64,000 nucleotides of DNA from the NCBI GenBank assembly GCA_947095585.1, contig OX352761.1, forward strand, positions 20,165,277 through 20,229,276, written 5' to 3'. The DNA is from Nephrocerus scutellatus. Lineage: Eukaryota > Arthropoda > Insecta > Diptera > Pipunculidae. Below, piece after piece: positions 23,581 to 35,747 of the stretch. A model generated the notes under the pieces. It worked only from the letters and a program-made list of their open reading frames with translations, was not told the DNA's origin and did no database searches. Each line of letters begins with the position of its first letter. The first letter of the stretch is position 1. The position numbers were made by a program, and so were the translations under genes.

Positions 23581-25300
23581 TTTAACAAAAGGAAAAAAAT
23601 GTAATGCCTTAATTAAATCAATTTTTACCAAAAGGATACTAAAAAAATTTTTAAATTAATAAATTAATGCAATTTTTCCCTCAACCAAAATATTTACCTT
23701 GATAATTTCGAAATCGAAACAAATGAGAAAAATTATTGTTATTGTTACGATTATCAATAAATTTAATAACTTAACTTTGTAACATCAATTTTACTAATAA
23801 CTAACACTGTAACAGCAAAATCAACAGAAGAAATGTACAAATTGCGTGCAATTTACACAAAATATTTGCACCGTTTTTCAGAACTGCATAATTTGAGTCT
23901 CTGCATTAGGTGCTTTTGTAAGTTTTCCGTTTAATTATGCAAATCACTTAAATCAGTTGTAACTAGACACGTGACCAGCCTTGCATGAAATTGATGCTTC
24001 GCCACAGAATAATTAATGAATGCAGCGTTGATTACATTTTCGTAAAATTAATTAAAAATTCACTCTCAGTTAAAATTACATTTTCACACTCGTCGGTAGA
24101 AATCGCAGATTTCCGCATTCATAAATCGTATCACACTTTCAGGCGAACCACCAAAGCGAAGGGAATGGGATGACCAGACGACCGACACCGAACGTCACAT
24201 CACTACGAGCTCAAAACTCTTACTGCACCGCAAGCTTCAAGCTATGACGATTAAACACAAGGGGTGCACCTAGAGGGAGTCTCATCTGAACTACTGGAGC
24301 ATGTGGCACATAATCTTTTCCACAGCACTAAACTTAAACTCTAAGGACATCATAAAATGCACACACACTTATCCACAGCGTTTTTATACACAACACGTCA
24401 GAGCAGTTTCTAATTTAAATTCGAGTACATTCGGCGAGCGAATATCCGGCGGAAGATTAAAAAAAATTAGATGCAGCATGTGAGATGTGGAAAGTGGAGA
24501 AAATGGAGTATGAATCACGCGCTCACGGCTTGAAGATTACGTTGCAAGATAGCGAATTTTTAGTCCTCATGTATTAACAAATAGAAGAAGAAAAAAAGCA
24601 TACAGAATCCGGCACGCAAGCAGTTAATGCAGCAAAGTACGGAACAACACTACCAACTATGGCAAGCAGTTCACATGGTACATCATTAACCGCAGAACTA
24701 CTCCTCGTATACGATACTATGCAAGTTTATTCAGTCAATGCGCGTCACGTTGAGAGCCTCGCAATAACAGCGGGATACATGAAGATGCAATTTAACTAAC
24801 TTCTATAGAAGAACTAGTGCACCTCCGATGCAGCTCTAATCGTTGATTTGGTTGTAATCGAACATCTCTAAATGCATGAGCATGACAGACACAGATTCGC
24901 AGGTTGTAACTAGCTCGGAGCCCAAAGGGATCCAATATCAACAATCAAAAAACGCGTGTGAAATTTGTCCTATTTGTATTGCATTTAGGGAAGTAGAAAA
25001 TCAATTTTCAGATTTTGTTATAGAACGCAATGTGTTACAAGAACGAACTTCAATGCATTCAACAAGGAATCAGTGTGGTGCGAGTGCGATGAACAGTGGC
25101 GCAATCATGAATAAATTAAAACAAAATTAGTTTTCAGTTTTTTGAACCGAATAATATTTTATCACCATCCAAGATTAATAAAATACAATTTTGTAAATTG
25201 CGGTTATCAAAATTTAAACTTTCTGCGCATTTGCGTCATCGGTGACAAAGAAGTTCGACTGTATTCATTTCGCTGTAAGTACATTTTTTAAATTAAAACA
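23581..25300. other. No confirmed gene; one unassigned 84-codon frame
   Basis: The only notable frame is 24876-25130 (+), with ENACEICPIC-like cysteines (NACEICPICIAFREVE) and a Ser/Thr-rich end. It has no recognised family and no splice context. Sequence from 24540 to 24870 looks like decayed coding DNA of unknown origin. Nothing else is recognised. Confidence 0.3.
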
Positions 25301-25469
25301 AAAAATTCTTTTTTACTTTCTTTTACACAGTAAAAGGAAGTATAGTAATCATTAAAATTTTCGAACTCGGGATTTTTGCAGATATATCCATATTTCCTGA
25401 GTCAGCAAAAGCGAAAATAAAAAAATCTCTGTCTGCGTCCACTCTTCAGCCCAGACGGTTGAACTTATC

Positions 25470-26165
25470 GGGATGAAAATGCATATTTAAGCTTTTTAAC
25501 ATAAATCGTCAGGGGGTCAGGGGTATCCCAAAAAACTGACACCATGACCTTGCCTGTGAATTGAATTGTCTTCGCCTTTTTTGGAGTAGATTCTCCCATG
25601 TTGTCCATTGTTTTGACTGTTCCTTCGTCTCGGGTATAAAGTGATGGACCCATGTTTCATCCATGGTTATAAATCGACGCAAAAACTCGGCTTTATTGCT
25701 GTGAAACTTCGCTGTTGAACACTCGACTGAAACATCATCATCGCGGCACCCATCTTGCACATAGCTTTCTTATGTCGAAATTATCAGTCAAAATTCGATA
25801 TACATCACTTTTTTAAATGCTTGCAATATCTGCTAGCTCACGCACTTTCAGTCAACGGTCATCCAATAGCATTTGATCGATTTTTTTCACCATTTCTGGT
25901 GTACTCACATCATTTGGTCGACCACTGCGTCTTCGCAACTCGTACGGCTTCGCTTAAACTCTGCCACCCAATATTTATGTTGTAAACAAAGGAGCAAACT
26001 CCCCAAGAGTAGAATCTAGCTCCGGTTTAATGTTGGTTAGATTGAGGCCTTTCAAATGAAAGTATTGTATCGCATAACGATGACCAATTTTTTCCATGTT
26101 TAAAAATTCATTGAGAGCGTTCACTATTGATGGCTGCCGTAAAAATACTAAACAACGTAGCGTCT
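25470..26165 (-). pseudogene. Mariner-like transposase relic
   Basis: On the minus strand an N-terminal region (MEKIGHRYAIQYFHLKGLN, 26000-26100) is followed, after frame breaks, by FLRRFITMDETWVHHFIPET (about 25620-25690), then SKQWTTWGESTPKKAKTI and GKVMVSVFWD. MDETWVHHF carries the first catalytic Asp of mariner DD34D transposases, and GKVMVSVFWD is the next conserved block. The second and third catalytic segments are missing: sequence after FWD at about 25500 diverges. Stops and frameshifts make it a pseudogene. Confidence 0.75.
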
Positions 26166-26167
26166 TC

Positions 26168-26420
26168 AAATGTCAAATTTAAGCTTTGTAAGGGTGGTAC
26201 TTTCTACCACACTCATTCTTTTTAAACAAAAACCGCTTTCTATACGTCAGGTCGGATACTTCTGGGACTACCCTCGTAGCATTATCGATTTCTAAAACGT
26301 CAAATTTAAGTTTTGTAAGGTTGGTACTTTCTACCACACTCATTCTTTAAAAAAAAACCGCTTTCTATACGTCAGGTCGGGTACTTCTGGGAGTACCCTC
26401 GTACCATTATCGATTCCTAT
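26168..26420. repeat. Two tandem 127-bp units
   Basis: Two units start at 26172 and 26299 (period 127), sharing GTCAAATTTAAG, GGTACTTTCTACCACACTC and CCGCTTTCTATACGTCAGGT. They directly abut the 5' side of the mariner relic. They could be a local duplication of its terminal region, but this is unproved. Confidence 0.6.
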
Positions 26421-26439
26421 GTTCCACAGGCATTCAAAC

Positions 26440-26520
26440 GTTTTTCTTAATGCCTACGCTGCGCCAAGCATGTAGCCGAGCATTATAAGAGTGCAAACCC
26501 CTTTACGGGTGCGAAAATTC
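26440..26520 (+). repeat. Decayed solo 3' end of Jockey/Daphne-like element
   Basis: TGCCTACGCTGCGCCAAGC with GCATTATAAGAGTGCAAAC matches, with changes, the 3' terminal segment seen at 45310-45370 and (inverted) at 62335-62390. Confidence 0.4.
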
Positions 26521-27780
26521 TAAAAGAAAATTCAAATTTCTTGCATAAGAGCAGGGCGAAACAGTTCATACAAATTTCAACTAATGCCAGCATCATGTCT
26601 CATGTCTTCCGTCCAAATTAAGGTTTAGACTTTATTGCATAACTTTATAAGATAACATGCCATCGATAAAAACATACAAAAAAGTGTTAATCAAAAGAGA
26701 AGAAAATTTCTATTGACTATTAAAATGCTTTCTAATATACTTGTTATATTAAAAATATTTAAAACACACTTTAATACCTTATCAGTTAACATACGTGTAC
26801 TTACAGTACTAATATTTATTATACGAGTATAACGAGTGTGGACACACGCCGTTATACGAATAAACGGGCAACTAGTTTGTGTTACTTAATTTAATGTCAA
26901 TTGTCTTACAACAAAAATATCTCCAATTTTTATTTAAAAGTTTTAGAATCACTAGTACTGATAATATTTGATCACAGTTTTAAAATCACAATGGTGCGGC
27001 GAGCGTGTGTAAGTGACAGGGGCAATAAGTATATAGTATAGGTTATCTTTCGCGCAAAGATAATTTTTAATATTTTGACATTTGAGTCCACTGTGCAACA
27101 TCGAACTTATGTGCAATTTGAGCTTGCAGAGTTGAGTCGAACAAAGCAACTGCGAACAAGCACAGGACATTTTAGTGTTGCCAACATTTTATTAATTGTT
27201 TTATGGTCTTTTATTCTTTTGATATTTCCATCTATGCACGTAGCAAAATTATTGCTATTTTCCTATGATATATGAACTTTATTTATTATTACAGGAAGAG
27301 TAAAAAGAGATGTATGGAAAATTTTCAATTGGGGTAAAATATAAGCGAACAAAAAATAGTTAAACTACCACTAAAATCTATAAAATAAAAAATTAAACTA
27401 AGTTACATATTACATACTTTTATTCTCATACATATCGTTACGGAAATGTAAATGTTTTGAACAGAAATCTTTTGTTTCGCATTGTTTATATAGGAATAAT
27501 CATCAATATTAGAATTAAGAAATTAGCAAAAACCATTGCATATATTCAGACGCAGTTATATTGCATGTAAAAGTTATATGAAGGGCACTTGTACTTAAAA
27601 CATGTACATATGTATATAGAAATATTATACCAGTATGTTTCTCTTCCATCTTACATTCGAGCATATTAATTTTTCCTTGCACTGTAGCTAGTGCTAGGAA
27701 ATACGAATGAAAAGGGTAATTTTAAAAGATACTTTACATTTGAATTTACGTATTTGAGGCAAAAAGTGCATGGAAGGCAA
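26521..27780. other. No gene seen
   Basis: AT-rich DNA without recognisable features. Frames near 26952-27275 lie on both strands of the same stretch and show no motif. Confidence 0.4.
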
Positions 27781-27789
27781 TTGAATAGC

Positions 27790-28140
27790 AATGGAAACGC
27801 AACAGTTGATCGAGGACTATTTGGTAGTTGTAGAAAATAATGCAAACGGGACGAATATGATTGGCCGTAAGAAATCAGTATGGAAGTCGATTGAGGAGGA
27901 CATGCAGCTTGCTGTTTGTTCGATAGGGAAGGAGGGTGGTTGTTTGATAGAAGAGGGGATGGTTGATCGGGGGAGGGGTGGTCGATCGAAGGGGGAAGGG
28001 CTGGCTGTTGATGGGTAAAGAGTATTTGTAATGAATGTAGTAAGCTGAGGGTGGGGGTCATATTACGAGGGTGGGCTGAAAAGGTTTGATAAGCGGAGGG
28101 GGATGGGCATATTACGAGGTGGGCCTAGACAAGAGATAGT
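27790..28140. other. G-rich strand-asymmetric DNA and mariner-type end sequence
   Basis: A purine-rich plus strand carries four G-runs (27969-27973, 27975-27978, 27991-27995, 27998-28000) that could form a G-quadruplex. Downstream, ATTACGAGGGTGGGCTGAAA (about 28061) and ATTACGAGGTGGGCCTAGAC (about 28112) resemble the mariner-type end near 60390-60415 (inverted). Long frames on both strands here reflect low-complexity sequence rather than genes. Confidence 0.4.
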
Positions 28141-28614
28141 GCTACCAGTCTTAAAGCACTGTTCGCTTTCGTACATACTATCCTTTTCATACATGTTTTA
28201 CGTCAAATTTTCTGCTAGTTGCGTCATTTAGGGTCTGTTTTGTTATTCAACCGGAGCGAACAGTGTATGTCAAAAATTTACTTGGAGTTTTTTATTTTAA
28301 CCGGGGTAATTTTCTTCTGTACTCTGTGTTTTTTTTTTGTTGTGAACCGAGCACGACACAGTGTATACACAGTTTTGTATTTTTACTCTGAAATGAATAT
28401 CAGCGTACGAGAGAGTAAAAGCGAGTAAAGTTACCCTTCCAATATTTTTACGCCGTGCAACATTCGCTCGGTGTACTCCGGGTAACTATACTCGCTCGGT
28501 TTGAATAAAATAATGAACCATTAGTTTGCGTATGACAGACGTTGAAAGCAAACAGTGATAGGATACTTGTCTTTAAACAAGTAAATGTACAAACTTCTAT
28601 GTAGGTATACATCG

Positions 28615-28835
28615 ACACACGCCACACAGTCGTTTATTATTTGTTAATAATCGCCGAAATATGTTTTTGAGGTCGGGTCTAATTCAAAGTATTTCCTTTT
28701 TTCCACGCTTCACACGCGACACGCGTCACTTCAAACTTTTTTTTTTAGACTTAGACACTCACATAATTTCAGCTCTCTAGGTCGTGTGGAATGTAGTTAT
28801 AAAGGACCTCAAAGTAGTCGAAAATACATACAAAA
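28615..28835 (-). repeat. Inverted copy of the GTGTGGCG-rich repeat
   Basis: CACACGCGACACGCGTCACT and CTAGGTCGTGTGGAATG are the reverse complement of blocks in 16925-17345, and the surrounding order is also inverted. About one unit is preserved. Confidence 0.5.
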
Positions 28836-30220
28836 ATAAATAAATAAACTAAAAATATTTTTTAGGTGAAATTTAAAAAAAAAAATTGTATTTGCCCCAA
28901 AGAATTTACAAAATACACAAATATATTTAATTTATATTACCACCACTACACTACACACAATACGTAAAGAACAACCGGAGTATGGTCGAGGCTTTAGCAA
29001 ATTTTGTTCAACTCTTGTGCGTAGTACAGACTATTAAACGTGTCTGTCAGTCAAACCTGCCATCGTGTCTTTCGTTTAGATAGATAGTTTGATAGTGAAA
29101 CTAGCAGTCAGGTTGTATTGTAATTGTGTACATGAAAGATGGACAACGTGCATAGTTTTCTATACGCTTCGCTAGAGCTCGCTTTCCAATTTACTACTGA
29201 CTGACGAATGTGCACATACATTCAATCAACAACAAACACGGCTGATGACTGACCGTTATTAGAAAATATGTTTTTAAGCAATCAGTGTTGCCTGCTTGCC
29301 ATTCGCATTCACACTCAGTTTTGAGTGAGGTCGATTAAGGCTGACATTCAGGTTCGATAGTCTGTGAATACTTTATGCTCATTTGAGTTCTCTCAATGAG
29401 TATTGCAGTAATTTGCTGTTAATTGAAAATCGAATCAGATGTATGTACTTCACACACAGAAGTTCATCACAGGAGCTACGGTTTACTGCACTTGAGAAAG
29501 GGAAATGAACTAATGCAATTGTGATTAAAAACGCACAATATACGAATGTAAGTAAGTGAAAATACTCGTATAAAGGGTGTCCCCTAATTTGTCAAGAATA
29601 ATTTAGGAAATGATTCTTGGGTATATTTTAAGCAAAAAATCGTTTGACAATAAGGGTCTATCTCCAATTTTGAAATTATTAACCGGAGATTTAAGAAAAA
29701 GATTACTTTAGTGTACCCTGTGACCCATGTTAACGGAAATTGCTCTGTTAATACTAATGGTAGAAACTTCGTTTAGGACTTTATTTTTAGAAGAAATACC
29801 TTTATAACTTTATAACTGCATGTAAATAAAATTGATATCTTGTTTGAGTCTTCAGATATCCAACTTCAAAGCCTGTTCCGGTTTTCTTGTCCATGCTAAT
29901 GAGGTCAATATTCTTTAGAAAATGCGTCATAAAGGCTCTAGCATGCATACAAAACCAAGGCGTACACTTTGAGCACCTGTTATAACTGTTGTTGTACACA
30001 CATAAAATAAAAATTATCTAAAATCACACTAAATGATTTTTTATTCATAGCATTTGGAGCTTAAATCAAAAAACCCTTTTTTTAATTTTAATATATTTAT
30101 TAATTTATTTATGTCAGTCAAAAACTTTAACATTTTTTGGAGGTGATGTTTCTCAAAAGTAATCTGTCAGTTCGCATTGCAACATTGTTTTTTATTTATG
30201 CCTCTTTTGATTAATTAAAA
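28836..30220. other. No gene seen
   Basis: No coding domain is recognised. A short segment at 29570-29600 (AAAGGGTGTCCCCTAATTTG) looks like a transposon end but has no partner that I could find. Confidence 0.35.
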
Positions 30221-30565
30221 CGGTACCCGAAACCATACCCAAGAGTAAGTTACCAAAATGACAGGGTTTTCGTGGTGAATGCTTTGCAAATAGAACGCCA
30301 AACCAAAACCTAATTCGAGAATAACAACAAACTGAGAAATTAGTCTGCTTGATCTCTCTTCGCCATATTGCTGAGTAAACGAAACCTTACCCATCGATTG
30401 CCGACAGGTATCAAAGTTACAGTGTAGGTTACAAAACCTTGCAAATAAAACGCAAAATCAAGCCTTCCCCGGGTACATTTTGCAAATAGAACGCCAAACC
30501 AAAACCACGATGGAGAAATTTTAACTGTACCCTGCAAATCGAAAGAGCTATTAATAAATTCATGT
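30221..30565 (+). repeat. Interspersed repeat, ACCAAAACC family, copy 2
   Basis: Internal subrepeats of the form TGCAAATAGAACGCCAAACC occur at about 30285 and 30480. ACCGAAACC-type and GAGTAAACGAAACC blocks are shared with 31635-31890 and 2720-2940. An 89-codon antisense frame inside it is judged spurious. Confidence 0.55.
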
Positions 30566-31479
30566 ATCAATATACTCGTACAGGGATCTGAAGTAAAGCT
30601 GCACAACACAAATTAAGCTCTTACAATAGAAAAACTTAAGATGACTTTCAAAATTTTGACAAACAATTTTTTTTTGTTTGTAGAAATCTTAGGAGAAAAG
30701 TTAGCAAACTTTTAAATTTTTCTAATATCATAAGTCTTAAGTTTTCCCATTGTGAGAGCTCTGTGATTATTTCTAAAGTGCGCTTTAAATGTGTTTCGGT
30801 CGCTGCACAGCCAGAAAAAAACACAAACTTGTTGAAGAAACGAATATATCCTAATCAGGGAAAGTAAATAATTCAAAAACAAATATCAAAAATGAACGAA
30901 AGATGAATGGAAAGTTTCATAGAAAATATCTTTTCCTCTTCGCCTAATTATTTCCGACAGGTCCTCCTCAATTAATGGCCTCAACGTGCACAACGTTTCC
31001 TTTCTCTTCGCCGTGGCGGTGGGATTTGACGTTATGCACACATCAAGCTGTGTGTGGAATACACTTGTAGTCGTAGTATTTCAGTTGAAAAGTAGAGCAT
31101 GGTAGTAGACTTTGTTTTTACAAAGCGATTTCTTAATTGGAATTTCACACACTTCAAGTCTATCTATCTGTGGTTTTATGTATCCAAGTTTTAGTTAAGA
31201 GCCGCTTTAATATGAATGTTAACTTGTAAGTAATGAGGTTATCATAAATTCAGCCTTAAGCTCGTTGTAGTTATCACACCTTATTGTTTTCTTTAATAAT
31301 TAATCCTTAATTAAGAGAATAAATCGTGTTCTGCAAACGGATTTCTGAGTTGAATGCCCTGATAACCAAAACTTGTAACGTATCACTTGTAAATTTCATT
31401 GCTTTAAGTTAAAACGAATAGTCGTTCAACAGATACGGGTTAACAGTTCCCCATAAGACAGTCCCCTCGAAGGCGGTTT
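30566..31479. other. No gene seen
   Basis: No recognised coding or repeat feature. Confidence 0.4.
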
Positions 31480-31517
31480 AGCGTACTCTACACTCAAGTC
31501 TCGGATCTGTATGTGAG
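31480..31517 (-). repeat. Short RTE fragment
   Basis: ACTCAAGTCTCGGATCTGTA followed by TGTGAG matches the minus-strand RTE segment encoding the YGSETWVL region (compare 18998-19025 and 44250-44275). It is only about 40 bp long. Confidence 0.4.
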
Positions 31518-31634
31518 AACTCCAGTTTCATGCAGTTATTTATACAAGGTAAATGTAGGATTGTATTCCACTTTTTTAATTGCAGAACCAACTTACTGGT
31601 AGCAAAAGCGGATTTCATTATGTCTCTTTCCGAT

Positions 31635-31890
31635 TGAGTAAACCATACCGAAACCATAACCGAAACCATACCCAAGGGTAAGTCTCCGTGGTGAACGCTG
31701 TGCAAATGAAACGCCAAACCAATACCAAGTTGAGTAAACGAAACCGTACCTGTCGATCGCCGACGGGTCGGTTACAAAACTTTTCAAATGGAAAACAATA
31801 TCAAACCGTACCTGGGTTTAATTTGCAAATGGAACGTTAAACTGAAACCACGAGAGAGAAATCTTAACTCTTCCCAGCAAATAGGAAGAA
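31635..31890 (+). repeat. Interspersed repeat, ACCAAAACC family, copy 3
   Basis: ACCGAAACCATAACCGAAAC, the GCAAATGAAACGCCAAACCA block and the final ATCTTAACTCTTCCCAGCAA block align in order with 30221-30565. The 64- and 79-codon antisense frames here arise from the repeat. Confidence 0.55.
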
Positions 31891-31913
31891 ACATTAGTTC
31901 ACATTCTCCCCAA

Positions 31914-34900
31914 GCACAACTCCGGAGAACATACTAGAATTTATTACCAAAAACATAAACATTGACACTAAACATTTAGAGTGCGTTAAATTAGTAAAGA
32001 AAGACATTGATATAAATACTCCTTAAAGTGTTTCTGGCCATTGGCCAACTGCAATCCAAGTGCGTCCCTTTCGTTTTTTTCCAAAAAACTCAGTAGGCGA
32101 TGGGAGAGTACAAACCCAAGCAGATCTCGAAGGGATAGAGTAATCTCTTCATCATCATCATCACCTAGCCGAAATCTCTCGCTATATTATCAAAATGTTG
32201 GTGGTTTATGCTCAAATTCCAGATTATATACACTTCAATTAGCACTGGCTGATCAGATGTATGATATCATTGCTGTAACGGAAACATGGCTCAGCAGAGT
32301 TTTCAACAAAATTTTACACAGTATACCGCAAGGATCGCATTTCAACACTATATAGTAAAGGAGGCGGTGTGCTAATTCTAGTACCCAAATCATTAGATAG
32401 TATTTAAATTGAATTGAGACACTCTGATGATGAACTTGATCAATTGTGTGTATTAGCAAAAAATATTATAATTCCACATTTTGTATATTATTAAGCTATA
32501 TTCCCCCTAAAAGCACATATTCTTTATATGAAAAACTTATTGAAAATTGTTTATTTGCTCTTGATAACTATTTTAATGAAAATGAATTTCCTTTGGTATT
32601 TGGTGATTTTAATTTTAGTGATATATCATGGAAATTTTGCGAAGATGAACAAATGTTACTTACCATTTAATATTACAACTTGAAGAATCTTTAGTTGTTG
32701 TTAATCTCTTATCTCACAACCTTTCTGTAATTAATGGTTTACAAAATAGTTTTGGTAATATCCTTGATCTTATCTTACAACCTTTCTGTAATTAATGGTT
32801 TACAAAATAGTTTTGGTAATATCCTTGATCTTATCTTAGTCTGAATTATTAATTATTATTATTAATTAATTATGAATTATTTCAAAACAATAAATTAAAA
32901 TATTGTTACAGTTTATTTCAGGAAATTATGAATGAGTGCATTGAGCTTTATGTCCCAAAAAAATTAAGTGTTATAAAGAACAAACCGATTTGGTACTCAA
33001 AAAAACTTTCCCATTTAAAAAATTTAAAAAATAAGGCTTTAAAAAAATTTAAAAAATTGAGTAATGATTCTGACCACACTAACTGAAAGGCTTTTTAAGG
33101 ACTATGAGTTTTTAAAACGTTATCTTTACAAGTATTATGTTAAATCCGAAGAAACCAAGATAAAAAATAATCCTAAAAGCTTTTGGAGGTTTATAAACAA
33201 CAAAAGAAATCACAGCGGTTTACCAAATTCAATGGAATGGTGATGTTTCTTCAGTCATGTCAGCAGTATGCAACATGTTGACTATTTTCAATCTGTTTAT
33301 GTACAAGATGAACCAACTTTACATTCAAATTCAAATTATAGTTTAACTGCTTCACACTGTCTTCAACTAACGCAAGAAGAAGTGTTAAAAGCTTTAAATG
33401 AATTAAACTATAGTTGTAATTACGGCCCGGATGGAATCCCTCCAATTTTATTAAAAAATTGTGCTGGTCTATAAATCCAACCTTTAATCTATCTTTAAAA
33501 GAAGGGTTATTTTTGGACGAGTGGAAAATTTCGTGGTGTTATCCCATTTTTTAGTCTGGTAAGAGACATCTTATAGTAAACTATAGATGTGTCTCAAAAT
33601 TATCAACCATCCCAAAACTTTTCGAAAGAATAACAAAGGATCACATTTCCTTCTTCTCCAAATGTTTAATTGCGGAAGAACAACATGGGTTTGTTACTGC
33701 AAAGTCTACGACCACAAACCTTGTTATATTCACAGAGTTTGTTTTGAATGCGATTGAAAGTGGCGCTCAAATTGATGTAATATATACTGATTTTGTTAAA
33801 GCATTCGACCGCATTCAACATAAAATTCTATTACAAAAATTATATAATATAGGTTTAAACAATCTACTAATACAATGGATAAAATCATATTTAACTGGAA
33901 GAATACAACATGTAAAAATTCCAGGCTGTTTTTCATCAAAGATAATTAATGTAACATCAGGAGTCCCACATGGAAGTCATTTAGGCCCGTTGCTTTTTTT
34001 GTTATTTTTGAATGACTTGCCACAAATGTTACATCCAGTAAAAGCCCTAATGTTTGCTGATGATTTAAAATTTTTTTGTAAGGTGGAATCTTACACAGAT
34101 TGTTTAAAACTTCAATCAAAATTAAACGTATTATTGCATTGGTGCGAAGTTAATAAGCTTTATCTCAATCCGATTAAATGTAGTCAAATAAGTTTTTATC
34201 GTAATAAATCGCCTATTGACTATCAATATAAAATCAATAACACCTGTTTACTCCAATTAGAAGAGATTAAGGATTTGGGTGTCATATTTGATACTCAATT
34301 AAATTTTAATTCACAAATTGATTATGTAGTCGCTAAAGCAAACTCTCTAACTGGTTTTATTAAACGAAATAGTTAAGATTTTGTTGATCCCTACAGCTAA
34401 AAAACATTATTCATTTCGCTTGTTCGTCCAGTTCTTGAATATGCGTCTGTTGTATGGTCTCCACGATATGAAGTTTATAAAAGTCGACTTGAAAAAGTTC
34501 AGAGGAAATTTTCCAAATATGCTTTTAAAAAAATTAACTATCAAAATGACGTTCCTAATTATTTAGCAAGATGTCAACTCATAAACTTGGAAAACCTAGA
34601 AACGAGAAGAAAATATTTTAATATAATGTTTCTTCGAGATCTTTTATCTGGTCATATTATTGTCTCTGAATTATTAAATCAAATTGAATTGCAAGTCCCT
34701 AACCACATTTTAAGAATTAATCAAACGTTCAATGTACCCTTTCATCGCACTAGTTATGGGCAAAAATCACCAATATCGAAATGTATCATAAATTATAATG
34801 AAATTAGCGATAAGTTAGATTTATCATTTGATAGGTTAAAATTCAAAAAAAAAAATGGTTAAATCAAATATTAAATCTTTAATCTGTATAAGTTACTAAG

Positions 34901-34937
34901 TACCTTTTAGATGAAATAAACTAAACTAAACTAAACA
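31914..34937 (+). pseudogene. Jockey/Daphne-like non-LTR retrotransposon, longest copy
   Basis: Order of pieces: an ORF1 C-terminal segment (LEFITKNINIDTKHLECVKL, about 31940-32000); the endonuclease start (LSLYYQNVGGLCSNS near 32185, IIAVTETWL) and a later piece (FGDFNFSDISW near 32600); the RT opening NYGPDGIPPILLKNC (33420). A 210-codon frame (33744-34376) carries the RT core: VIYTDFVKAFDRIQH (motif A), TSGVPHGSHLGPLLF, an intact FADDLKFF box and LGVIFDTQLNF. The thumb follows with frameshifts, then an ATAAACTAAAC-type tail at about 34912-34937. A 61-bp tandem duplication lies at 32716-32838. Stops and frameshifts throughout make it inactive. Composition is AT-richer than the RTE copies. 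Confidence 0.88.
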
Positions 34938-35359
34938 CAGCCCCTAATTTCTGGTCAACCTGTGGTGCATATTACGTCATATCACAGACTCTGGTAGAAT
35001 CTTTGTCTTTTGGTGTCAGGCGGAAAAAATAGTATCAATAACAAAATAAATACTTCTAAATCGTACCCCACATCCAGCCTAGTTTCTTATTCTTAATACG
35101 GACATCGATCCACCCGAAGACCCTAAAAGACCACTGATATAAGAACTAAGGGCGGCAGTTGAAACAAAAATACCAAACCTATAACACAATTAATAAAATC
35201 TATACAATAAAGATATAAAGAATAAACTAAATAAAATATTTTAAACGTTTTGGTTTTAATACTTCTCATTCAACGGAGGATGCCTCCCTATTCTCCTACA
35301 GGAAAGCACGGGGACTGTGCGTAATAAATGAAAACGTTTTTATTTTGATTTAAGTCATC
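34938..35359. other. No gene seen
   Basis: AT-rich DNA after the retroelement tail; no motif recognised. Confidence 0.35.
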
Positions 35360-35590
35360 ACAATTATACTTGGTTCTACAACCAGGGTCCTGTCCGGGCC
35401 TCCTCCCGCAAAAAATCTATCCACCTTACTCGATTTCGTGCCGATATTTTTATCCAGTTTGGCATCCTTAAACTCTGGGCATCCTTTATGCTAAGCACCC
35501 AAGTATCGGATCCATATTTAAGTAATGGTATGATCATTTTCTTATACACCAGCAGCTTGGATGTTATGGTCAAATTACTGAAGAGAGTAC
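35360..35590 (-). pseudogene. RTE-clade 3' end fragment
   Basis: GTTCTACAACCAGGGTCCTG begins the 3' terminal block. On the minus strand the fragment encodes TITSKLLVYKKMIIPLLKYG, then, after an internal deletion, DAQSLRMPNWIKISARNRVR and REEARTGPW. It matches the C-terminus of copies 1 and 3. It faces the 5' fragment at 35748-36640 in the opposite orientation. Confidence 0.75.
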
Positions 35591-35747
35591 CTCTTTCAGA
35601 ACCGCAAGCCTGTAGTATTAGCAGATGTTGTATTTGTGTGTAGTCGTATGATTTTTGACGCGTGTGCGTAGTTTGTTTTTGCTCGTATATTACGAGCAGT
35701 TCTGTCGTTTTATATTTTTTGCGGTGAATATATTACCATTTTTATGC

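Noticed and set aside
27666..28061. 131-codon minus-strand Ser/Pro-rich frame
   Set aside because: It is the complement of the G-rich low-complexity stretch, with no recognisable domain; composition alone explains the absence of stops.
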